This document shows, piece by piece, positions 26,256 through 34,192 of a stretch of DNA of 64,000 bases. The position numbers were made by a program, and so were the translations under genes. The DNA lies in NCBI GenBank assembly GCA_017441585.1, contig JAFRWW010000067.1, forward strand, positions 62,001 to 126,000. Direction: 5' to 3'. The stretch comes from Lachnospiraceae bacterium. Lineage in GTDB: Bacteria; Bacillota; Clostridia; Lachnospirales; Lachnospiraceae. A model generated the notes under the pieces. The model saw nothing but the letters and a program-made list of their open reading frames with translations. It ran no database searches and was not told the origin of the DNA. Each line of letters opens with the position of its first letter. Positions within the stretch are counted from its first letter, which is position 1.

Positions 26256-27182
26256 TCACTTAAGAAAGCCGTTTATGATCTGTTCCTCGGCTTCCTGCTC
26301 GGTCAAACCAAGGGTCATCAGCTTTATAAGCTGATCTCCCGCGATCTTTCCGATGGCCGCCTCATGCACCAGAGCGGCGTCCACATTGTTGGCTTCAAGG
26401 CCGGGCACAGCCAGTATCCTGCCCTCGTCCATTATGATGGAATCACACTCGGTATGTCCCGAGCACGCGGCATTTCCGATGAGCTTGGCGTCGAATTTCT
26501 GATAGGATCTGTCCCTTGCCACGGATCTGGAAACCACATCCGCACTGCAGCCCTCACCGTTCAGCTCTACCACATATGCACTGACGGCGTTCTGCTCCTC
26601 GTGGGTCATCAGACGCTCCCTGACCACCAGACGCGCCCCTTTTGAAAGTGTGGCTTCGGTCACCCTGTCGGTGTCATCCACACCCTTTATCTGGACCATT
26701 TCCATCTCCATGAAGCTGTCATCGCCCATGGTGACTTCAGTCCTGGGATTCAGTATGCGCTTACCTGATCCTGAGCCCGAGCCATAGTGCTTTTCCACAT
26801 ATTTAACCCTGGCACCCTTCTCCAAAAAGAAGCGATGGATACCGTCATGCTCCGAATCCTTAGGCCCGCAGTTATCTATACCGCAGCCTGCCACAATGGT
26901 CACATCCGCACCGGCTCCCACATAAAAATCATTGTACACGATCTCGGTCAGACCGCTCTTTGTCATCACCACGGGGATATGGACACTCTCATTCTTTGTG
27001 CCCTCCTTTATGCGGACAGTGATCCCCTGTCCGTCCTCCCTGGGTATGATATCTATATTTGCCGTGGTAGCCCTGCCTGCCGCCTCACCGTTTGAGCGTA
27101 TATTGTACGCTCCCTCAGGTACCTCGTGCAGTCCTGCCACCTCGGACAAAAGTCTTTTTTGTATCTCATCCATCTTAAGCAT
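26256..27182 (-). CDS. SufB/SufD-family scaffold of a minimal SUF (SMS-type) iron-sulfur assembly system
   Basis: 308 aa, shorter than SufB (about 470). It shows the SufBD beta-helix core: VTIVAGCGIDNCG, EKGARVKYVEKHYGSG, the GHTECDSIIMDEG segment, then VDAALVHEAAIGKIAGDQLIKLMTLGLTEQEAEEQIINGFL, the family's C-terminal helices with a conserved His. The upstream ATPase gene overlaps its start by 8 bases. SufB-type proteins act as the scaffold on which Fe-S clusters are built. With only SufC and SufB, the pair matches the minimal SUF systems known from methanogens and some Clostridia; sulfur donor and U-type carrier genes are not nearby. Confidence 0.85.
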   Translation of the reverse strand: MLKMDEIQKRLLSEVAGLHEVPEGAYNIRSNGEAAGRATTANIDIIPREDGQGITVRIKEGTKNESVHIPVVMTKSGLTEIVYNDFYVGAGADVTIVAGCGIDNCGPKDSEHDGIHRFFLEKGARVKYVEKHYGSGSGSGKRILNPRTEVTMGDDSFMEMEMVQIKGVDDTDRVTEATLSKGARLVVRERLMTHEEQNAVSAYVVELNGEGCSADVVSRSVARDRSYQKFDAKLIGNAACSGHTECDSIIMDEGRILAVPGLEANNVDAALVHEAAIGKIAGDQLIKLMTLGLTEQEAEEQIINGFLK

Positions 27183-27927
27183 TGTGGGACTCCTTTCCCG
27201 CTCCGCTCTTTCTGCAGGCGCTCACGGCAGCGGACGTACCTATAAGCCCCGGCAGGATATCATCCTTCCTGCCCTGCTCACTGAGTACTCCGTCCCTTAA
27301 GACGATTATCTCATCCGCTATATCCAGGATCCTCTCCTGATGGGAAATGATCAGGATGGAACCGCCCTTGATATCACGTCTCATCTTTTCAAATACTTCG
27401 ATGAGATTTTTAAAACTCCACAGATCTATGCCTGCCTCGGGCTCGTCAAAGACAGAAAGCCTGGGATTCCTGGCCAGGATAGTAGCTATCTCTATGCGCT
27501 TTAACTCACCGCCTGAGAGGCTGGAATTAACCTCCCGGTCCAGATAGTCCCGGGCGCACAGACCCACTGCTGACAGATAATCACAGGCTCCTGCTGCAGA
27601 GTATCCCTCCCCGGCGGAGAGCCGAAGGAGGTCTGATACTCTGATACCTTTAAATCTAACAGGCTGCTGGAACGCAAAGCCTATGCCCTTTTTGGCCCTG
27701 TCAGTGATAGACATATCCGTGATATCCTCTCCGTCAAAAAAGATGGAGCCCGAATCCGGTTTCTCTATTCCGGCAATAAGCCTGGCCAGAGTGGATTTGC
27801 CGCCTCCGTTGGGCCCGGTGATCACCACCAGTCTGCCCTCGCCTATGGACAGATTCACATTCCTGATTATTTCTTTTTTCTGTCCCAGCTCATTCACTCC
27901 AAAGGACAGGTTTTTAAGTTCCAGCAT
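27175..27927 (-). CDS. sufC: SufC-like ATPase of a minimal SUF system
   Basis: 250 aa ABC-type ATPase: Walker A GPNGGGKSTLARLIAG, the SufC-typical GIGFAFQQPVRFKG, signature SLSGGELKRIEIA, Walker B ARNPRLSVFDEPEAGID and switch His in IISHQERILD. SufC powers conformational change of the SufB/D scaffold during Fe-S assembly; it is soluble, not a transporter. The stop overlaps the SufB-like start by 8 bases, so stoichiometry is coupled. The start has GGAG nine bases upstream. It is only 34 bp after the secreted protease gene, with no visible terminator between. Confidence 0.88.
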   Translation of the reverse strand: MLELKNLSFGVNELGQKKEIIRNVNLSIGEGRLVVITGPNGGGKSTLARLIAGIEKPDSGSIFFDGEDITDMSITDRAKKGIGFAFQQPVRFKGIRVSDLLRLSAGEGYSAAGACDYLSAVGLCARDYLDREVNSSLSGGELKRIEIATILARNPRLSVFDEPEAGIDLWSFKNLIEVFEKMRRDIKGGSILIISHQERILDIADEIIVLRDGVLSEQGRKDDILPGLIGTSAAVSACRKSGAGKESHNA

Positions 27928-27961
27928 TTAATGTTACTCCGATTTTAATACTACTTCAAAT

Positions 27962-30427
27962 TTAATATATAGGTCCGAAGGCCTTATATCCCTTAACCGT
28001 CACTCCGTTTCCTATAACTACCGCATACTTGACACCCTTATATTTCACCATGGAGATTTCCACATCCTTTCTGGTCTTGGGCACGTATGTAGCGGGATTC
28101 ATGGTCTCCAGATTAAATTTACCGTTTCTGGCGTAAGTATACTTGATCTTATTGCCGTAAATATCTATGAATTCGTACTTGGTGATCTTACCAGTCAAAA
28201 TATTCTTATACCTCTTAAGCTCATATACATTATCCATGGTTCCGGGGGATATGGTAAAATCCACGGGCAGTTTCTTGAGTTCTTTCTTTTCCAGCTTGTC
28301 TGCGCCCTTACCCAGCTTAATGGTCACCTGTGGATTCTTATTCTTATATCCGGAAGGATACTTATTATTCTTGAGCTTCAGCTTATAATCATTTTCAGAT
28401 AATTTTACTCCGTTTCTGTATACCGCAAAATTAAGATCTGCGGTAACGCCCTTATTGGATGTAGAACCAGCGATCACGTGCTTCTTTCCTGTATAAACGG
28501 GAGCACCTGTGAATGTGATCTGATATTTTGCACCGCCGGCGGTAAGAGTCTTTAATACCCTTGTGCCGGTCGTAGGAGTATCCTTAGCCACAGTCACATC
28601 GGACAGGTCAAAATCATTACCTGAAAATGTAGCCGCTCCCGACTCATCGCCGTCATTTGTGAGCAGTCTTATATAGTTATCGCACTTATTTTCAATATTC
28701 AGGACACCATCATTAACCTCACGCAGACAGGTAAGGCTGGTTTCCGCATGCGCACGGGAATGTCCTGCATAGTAACCGGTAACAGTGCTGCATACAGCCG
28801 TCGGCGACAGAGTATTGTCAGTATAAGTAACAGGTATCTTAGTCTCCCTGTTGGGCTTAACAGAAACAATTATCGTCTGTCCCGCACTCATGGATACAGG
28901 CTTGTTCAGCTTTATGGTATGGAAGCCCGAATACTTTATCGTCTCGCTCTGGGTGGACAAAGACTCATTGGTACTCAAATCCACTCCGCCGTTTTCAACC
29001 GCGGGATTTCCGAATACCGATATCGTAAAACTGGCATTATCTTCATCGGTAAACAGTGAGATGGCCTTAAGTGTCTGAGCCTTCTTTGCCGTATATGCCA
29101 GACCGATAGCCTTATCGGAAGTATAAGAGCCATGGAAAACAGCACCATTGGCACCATAGTTATTATCATAGAAATACTCTGCCCCGGCAGGATCACCCTT
29201 TACATATACATCATGGAAAGAAAAACCGCCGTTTACAATGGAATCATCATAGTAAGAAATATATGTCATACCATTCTTTGTACGTGCAGCATCATCACCC
29301 CAGCTGTTGGCGCAGATCCATGCGCCGGGCTTTGAAGGTGCATTTGACGAAAGGAAATTGGAAGTCGCATAATCATCATCCCAGCCCACTACCGTGATCT
29401 GATGGCTCGAATAGACTTCAGTCGCACCTGTGGGCGGAGCACTGTTATACACAGCTCCGGTAGCATTGTTGGTAACCTCGCTACCGGGATAATAACCCAC
29501 GGTACCTGCACCATACGCCACTATCATGGCCTTGATATTCTTAATATTTGAAGATGCACCGCTTAACAGATAGGTCTCGGGGACACGATAATTTGTCGCA
29601 GCAGATCCCGCTGCCGGCGTGTTGCTGGCATACAGTTTTGCGATATCGGTCACCTTTGACGAAGTGCTGTCACCCACTGCAAGGGTGCTGCTGTCATCCG
29701 AACCGGTATTATCCTTTACACATCGATCCTGTGAGAAAAGAAATCCCGCTGCGGTTCCGCTTCCGCCCGAAAACAGATAGCTGGAATCATCATTTATGCA
29801 ATTATGCATACCGCTCTTATATGTAGACGCGGAATACTCATATTTGATATAATCAGCCGCATCCGTCCCACTAAGGTCGGATTTTCTGCAGTTCCAGTAA
29901 CTCATATTTTTCCATGAGATGGAAGGAGTCTTGCCGGTCTTTTTATTGATTCCCGCCTCAAGAGCCGAAGATGTGGAAAAAGCCCAGCAGTTGCCGGTAA
30001 AACCCTGATCCTTTATAACGCCATCCCAGTAAGGACTCATATACTCAGTGTCATTCACGCCGGCACCCAGAGCCATCTCCTCTGAGGGCTCCACATCATG
30101 ATGAAGGGGAAGATCCGTATCCGGAATAAATCCGTAGAAAGTCCTGTCCTCGCCTATGGCATCATCACTGACCGAATAAAGATCGCCGTTCAAGCCCGTA
30201 TCCTCAGTCACTGCCGCATCATCCACAGCATCGATCTGTGACAGGGACTCATCAAGGCCTGTCACATCCGCCTCCTCGGATACGACATCAGCCTCATACT
30301 CAGCGTCGGCATCATCAAATATCGCCTGAAGCTCCTCCTCGGCAGATACGGGTACTACCAGACTTCCGGTGACCATCGATGCGACGATCAAAGAACTCAA
30401 TAACGTCTTTAAGCCTCTGTTTCTCAT
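27962..30427 (-). CDS. Secreted papain-family (C1) cysteine peptidase with lectin-like and C-terminal domains
   Basis: 821 aa. Residues 1-29 are a signal peptide (cleavage near PVSA-EEE), followed by an acidic low-complexity stretch of about 90 residues. The peptidase core has the catalytic Cys at about 147 in QGFTGNCWAFS, His in SSHQITVVGWDDD and Asn in WICANSWGDD. A beta-rich lectin-like domain follows (about 390-530), the arrangement of clostridial C1A enzymes with a lectin-like domain. The last 230 residues are lysine-rich repeated beta modules with no LPXTG anchor. It probably degrades proteins outside the cell. The upstream gap (30428-30669) holds a dispersed repeat, and no clear promoter was found. 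Confidence 0.85.
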   Translation of the reverse strand: MRNRGLKTLLSSLIVASMVTGSLVVPVSAEEELQAIFDDADAEYEADVVSEEADVTGLDESLSQIDAVDDAAVTEDTGLNGDLYSVSDDAIGEDRTFYGFIPDTDLPLHHDVEPSEEMALGAGVNDTEYMSPYWDGVIKDQGFTGNCWAFSTSSALEAGINKKTGKTPSISWKNMSYWNCRKSDLSGTDAADYIKYEYSASTYKSGMHNCINDDSSYLFSGGSGTAAGFLFSQDRCVKDNTGSDDSSTLAVGDSTSSKVTDIAKLYASNTPAAGSAATNYRVPETYLLSGASSNIKNIKAMIVAYGAGTVGYYPGSEVTNNATGAVYNSAPPTGATEVYSSHQITVVGWDDDYATSNFLSSNAPSKPGAWICANSWGDDAARTKNGMTYISYYDDSIVNGGFSFHDVYVKGDPAGAEYFYDNNYGANGAVFHGSYTSDKAIGLAYTAKKAQTLKAISLFTDEDNASFTISVFGNPAVENGGVDLSTNESLSTQSETIKYSGFHTIKLNKPVSMSAGQTIIVSVKPNRETKIPVTYTDNTLSPTAVCSTVTGYYAGHSRAHAETSLTCLREVNDGVLNIENKCDNYIRLLTNDGDESGAATFSGNDFDLSDVTVAKDTPTTGTRVLKTLTAGGAKYQITFTGAPVYTGKKHVIAGSTSNKGVTADLNFAVYRNGVKLSENDYKLKLKNNKYPSGYKNKNPQVTIKLGKGADKLEKKELKKLPVDFTISPGTMDNVYELKRYKNILTGKITKYEFIDIYGNKIKYTYARNGKFNLETMNPATYVPKTRKDVEISMVKYKGVKYAVVIGNGVTVKGYKAFGPIY

Positions 30428-30470
30428 AACTTCCCTCCTCTTTGTGATCCATTGTCATTACATATTACTT

Positions 30471-30550
30471 AAGGATTCTTCGTCTCTACGTTCCTCTTAA
30501 ATGACAAATGCTTATGTCATCCTGAGGCTTTAGCCGAAGGATCTTTTTCA
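30471..30550. repeat. Dispersed GTCATCCTGAG / CGAAGGATC repeat upstream of the peptidase
   Basis: Contains AGGATTCTTCG, TTCCTCTTAAATGACA, then TGTCATCCTGAGGCTTTAGC and CGAAGGATCTTT. Two inverted half-elements face each other. It fills a 242-bp spacer between the protease gene and the upstream gene. Confidence 0.6.
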
Positions 30551-30669
30551 TGATCAACTTTGCACTATCCGCTTATCATATCATACATACCTTCAGCATC
30601 GTGATACATCATATCATATATTCGTTAAAAAATCCTCAATAATTTTTCATAAGAAAATCAAAGATTTTA

Positions 30670-31764
30670 TCATAATTCTATAGCAATGTTATAAACCTCT
30701 TTATTAAGACGCTTAATATAATCCATATGCTCATTCAGCAGTTCGATATCAGCCTCATAATCCTTAGGGAAATACTTTATCAGATTATAAAATGCCCAGG
30801 CCGAATTCGAATCGGGATACAGAGTCGCTTTTTTAAGATACTCCTTTGCCCTGGTAAAGTCCACATACTCCCTGGAAACATACTTATCCTCACCGCTTTT
30901 TATCTCTCCCGTCAGATAGAAAAGTCCCAGACGGTTTGCGGCATAGGGCTCATACTTATCCGCCGACCGGCGCAAAAATCCTATATACCGGTCAATCATC
31001 TCATCTTCCACCTTTTCTCCCGCCTTTGCGCACTTTACTATCCTTTCGGCCTCGCCCGCTGCCATATTGTTGCAGGCGTATACATAGCCCTCCCTGGCAG
31101 CCGCCGCAAAGAATTCATTTGAAATGGTCACGCAGTCCTCAGGTGTATTGCACACGGGAGTCTTGAGAGATATGCCGGCAAAGAATCTATCCTCGATATC
31201 TTCCTTTATAACCAACGACAGCGCATCATAAACCTCCTGACTCTGGGAAGCCTCCAGCATGATCCTGCCGATGAGATTCATGGCTCCCGCGGAATTGATA
31301 TATTCCATGCAGGCCGCCGACAGCGCCAGCGCCATGGCCAGTCTCTCATTGAGGCTCATCTTCTCTATAGCCTCTATCTTCTCACATTTTTGAAGGAAAG
31401 TCCCCGACCTGTAATTGAAAAGATAATATCCCAGGCTCCAGAAAGCCAGGGGATATCCGTCGCCGTTGCAGGTCCACTTCCCCTCCTCATCTATCTTTAT
31501 CCTGGCAGATCTCAGATACAGATCAAAGGCATCCCGATAAGGGTACTGACGGATTATCTTCTTATAAAAAACCAGGTCACCGTAGAGCTTTTCCGCCACC
31601 ACATTTCCGCAGCCGTTCCTGCTCTTCCCGCTGTGGGCATCGGGATTGTCCGCCATGGACATGGTCTCCCTCTCCGCCGCCTGGGACAGTCCCGACTTTT
31701 TAAGGACCTGCTCGGTATAAAGCTTCAGATCTTCCTCATAACTCTTGTCGCAGATAAATCTCAT
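30670..31764 (-). CDS. Uncharacterised protein with Sel1/TPR-like helical repeats
   Basis: 364 aa, soluble, mostly alpha-helical. Residues about 270-345 show Sel1-like repeat features (YEPYAANRLGLFYLTGEI and FTRAKEYLKKATLYPDSNSA); earlier parts look like degenerate helical pairs. Such repeats usually bind partner proteins. The stop-to-start distance to the upstream DUF218 gene is 30 bp, so the two are probably in one unit with the zinc-ribbon protein before it. I do not recognise a specific family. Confidence 0.55.
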   Translation of the reverse strand: MRFICDKSYEEDLKLYTEQVLKKSGLSQAAERETMSMADNPDAHSGKSRNGCGNVVAEKLYGDLVFYKKIIRQYPYRDAFDLYLRSARIKIDEEGKWTCNGDGYPLAFWSLGYYLFNYRSGTFLQKCEKIEAIEKMSLNERLAMALALSAACMEYINSAGAMNLIGRIMLEASQSQEVYDALSLVIKEDIEDRFFAGISLKTPVCNTPEDCVTISNEFFAAAAREGYVYACNNMAAGEAERIVKCAKAGEKVEDEMIDRYIGFLRRSADKYEPYAANRLGLFYLTGEIKSGEDKYVSREYVDFTRAKEYLKKATLYPDSNSAWAFYNLIKYFPKDYEADIELLNEHMDYIKRLNKEVYNIAIEL

Positions 31765-31794
31765 TTTACTTATCTCCTGTTCCTGATATTTTTA

Positions 31795-32835
31795 TCACTG
31801 ATACATCAGCACCGCGACTGTGGCGCACAGCACAGCCACTATCACATGTACCCTTGTATGCATGAAAAGAATGGCCACCATCTCACGGAAAAAAGCATTG
31901 GGCCAGAAATACCACTTTGTGGAACTGCCTATGAGCTGCGCGTTAAGCCCCGCCTTCATGGCCAGCATCCCGCTGCGAAGCACATGATAATTCGTAGTGA
32001 CCACAGCCACCTTCGCATCATCTTTTTTCGCCTCTATGATCTTTCTTGAAAACACCAGATTCTCCCTGGTATTCTTTGACTCCTTTTCGGGAAGCACCTC
32101 AAAGTCCTCGGCTCCGTGGCTCAAAAGATACATCTCCATCGCCGAGCCCTCACTCATGATCTCATCGCTTCCCTGTCCGCCGGAGGGCACATACAGCGCG
32201 GTTTTTTCCGCATTCCACTCCTGCTCCCACACGAATCTCATGGCCCGGTTCACCCGTCCCTTTAAAAGGGGACGGAGCTTGCCCTTTTTACTGATGGAGC
32301 ACCCCAGGATCACCACATAATCCTTATCATATGAAGGCTTTATCAAAAGCACCGCATATCCTATGATGCAAAGCGCCAGAATGGTACATTCAAAATAACA
32401 CAGCAAAAGTCTCAAAAATACCAGCACCGGCGTGACTATGGAAGGCATCTCATTGAGGGGAAACCACAGCACGTTGATCACCATGAGATACGCCCCCATG
32501 AACATAAAGCCCAGGAAATTATTGAGCCTGAACCCTTCCTTTGAAAGCAGCGCCACATTGCTCACAGCCACAAACAGGCTCATAAAACAAAGGGGCACAA
32601 AAAGATCCCTTGAAAAATGCCACAGAAAGCCCACGAACTGCGTCACAAAAGGTATGCTCCCGCTCTCAGCCTCGGGATTGGCATAATGCATGCTCCCGAC
32701 CAAAAGAGCCACCAGCAGTATCAACACGCTGGTCATGGCCACGTTTCGATATTTGAACGGCCTGTCGGAAAAAGACTTCCCCAGCCATATGAACAGGATG
32801 ATTATCCCTGCCACCAGTACGATCTTTGTTATCAT
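31795..32835 (-). CDS. Multi-span membrane protein with DUF218 (YdcF/ElyC/SanA) domain
   Basis: 346 aa. The first 170 residues hold about five hydrophobic segments. The DUF218 domain follows: YVVILGCSISKKGKLRPLLKGRV, VPSGGQGSDEIMSEG, ESKNTRENLVFS and VTTNYHVLRSGMLA, all family hallmarks. ElyC and SanA affect envelope integrity and peptidoglycan metabolism in Escherichia coli; the biochemical reaction is not established. A final hydrophobic segment closes the protein. Membrane location is inferred from the segments. Confidence 0.8.
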   Translation of the reverse strand: MITKIVLVAGIIILFIWLGKSFSDRPFKYRNVAMTSVLILLVALLVGSMHYANPEAESGSIPFVTQFVGFLWHFSRDLFVPLCFMSLFVAVSNVALLSKEGFRLNNFLGFMFMGAYLMVINVLWFPLNEMPSIVTPVLVFLRLLLCYFECTILALCIIGYAVLLIKPSYDKDYVVILGCSISKKGKLRPLLKGRVNRAMRFVWEQEWNAEKTALYVPSGGQGSDEIMSEGSAMEMYLLSHGAEDFEVLPEKESKNTRENLVFSRKIIEAKKDDAKVAVVTTNYHVLRSGMLAMKAGLNAQLIGSSTKWYFWPNAFFREMVAILFMHTRVHVIVAVLCATVAVLMYQ

Positions 32836-32911
32836 AGCCCCTAAATGATCTACACCATTAAGATAAAGATTGCTTTACTTAATGAAACTTTTTAATATCT
32901 ACATAATGATA

Positions 32912-34141
32912 TCAGGCGATGGATTCGATGACCCAGTCCTCATTTTCCACCTTATATTCACTGCCGCAGAAAGGACAGTGCTTATTCTTAGTAGCGTCAA
33001 AACTGGCGCCGCAGCCCTCACACATAAACTTTGTCACGGAGAAAGTCATCTTAAGCGGCCTGTCCACATTCTTCATCATCCTCACGTGAAAGATGCGCTC
33101 CCTCTTTTTGGCCCTTCCGTTTTTCTCCGATACTATCTCCGTATATACATCCGCATCCACATGGGCGATGTTTCCCTCCAGGAAAACCTTCTTATAATCC
33201 ACGGCCCCGCGGAAAAAGATATCCACGATATCCTTCATCTCAGCCGGCAGAGGACCTCCCGTATAAAAAGGAAGCTCCCCCGGCTCATCGCAAAAGATGA
33301 CAGTCTTAAGCTTTGACACCAGCTTGCTCATGAAAAAGTGGGACATATATTCCTGCCCGTATTTTTTCATCTCCATCTCAAAATATTTATGGGATGAAAA
33401 AGTCACCAGCAAGATGACCGTCTTTATCATCTCTACGGCAAAGCCCACCATGAACACTCCGAACACTATGATAAAGGGAAGGGCCACCACCAGCCGTGCC
33501 GCAGATATGAACATGGCCACAGCCATATCAGAAGCCTGATGCCCCGAAGCCAGCCAGCATACCATCACTACCACCAGGGTGACAGCCGCCACCACACCGG
33601 CCAGTATTCCAAAGATCAGCCAGGGCACCAGATCCCAGAGGACATCCGAATAATCCCTCACCATGTTAAAATTGGTAACCTTGGGATACAGTTCATCCAT
33701 CTTAAACTTTGTATCACAATAAGGACACCCCTGTGTCAGATCCTTTATCTTTGCGGGATGGGCACAGTTGGGACACACATATATGTCATCCCCGATGGGC
33801 GCGCCCTTTATGGCATCCATCACGATTATGGGCACGTTGACATTCTTTCTCTTCTTATATATAACCTTGCCGTCTTTTTTGAGGACGAGCCTGTAGCTGG
33901 CGCTGCCCATCCACATCTTCGCAAAATAATAGCCGTCCTCCCACACGTTCGGCATCTCTTTTCCCCTGGAGTCGGTGCCGCCCCGGGTAAAATCATAATC
34001 CAGCCACAGCCCCTTATCCCTGACGCGTTTTTTCTGCATCTCGATAAAGAACTGCATATCCCTGTCGCAGGAGTTCAGTTTCCTGTCCGTAGACAGGGCG
34101 TCGCACATTTCACTTAAAAACTGATCTCTTATGGTAGCCAT
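32912..34141 (-). CDS. Zinc-ribbon membrane protein of unknown function
   Basis: 409 aa. Two zinc ribbons are visible, CPNCAHPAKIKDLTQGCPYC near residue 120 and CEGCGASFDATKNKHCPFCG near 375. Between them are two hydrophobic spans (about 170-200 and 210-255) and a soluble segment rich in charged residues that might be Tim44-like; that is a weak impression. The N-terminus describes a basic, aromatic soluble domain. It is co-oriented with the DUF218 protein (76-bp gap) and the DUF4116-LUD protein (51-bp gap). Function unknown. Confidence 0.55.
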   Translation of the reverse strand: MATIRDQFLSEMCDALSTDRKLNSCDRDMQFFIEMQKKRVRDKGLWLDYDFTRGGTDSRGKEMPNVWEDGYYFAKMWMGSASYRLVLKKDGKVIYKKRKNVNVPIIVMDAIKGAPIGDDIYVCPNCAHPAKIKDLTQGCPYCDTKFKMDELYPKVTNFNMVRDYSDVLWDLVPWLIFGILAGVVAAVTLVVVMVCWLASGHQASDMAVAMFISAARLVVALPFIIVFGVFMVGFAVEMIKTVILLVTFSSHKYFEMEMKKYGQEYMSHFFMSKLVSKLKTVIFCDEPGELPFYTGGPLPAEMKDIVDIFFRGAVDYKKVFLEGNIAHVDADVYTEIVSEKNGRAKKRERIFHVRMMKNVDRPLKMTFSVTKFMCEGCGASFDATKNKHCPFCGSEYKVENEDWVIESIA

Positions 34142-34192
34142 ATCTTTAAAGTCTCATAACAGCAGTTTGCGGAGTATCTTAATTCCTTTTCA

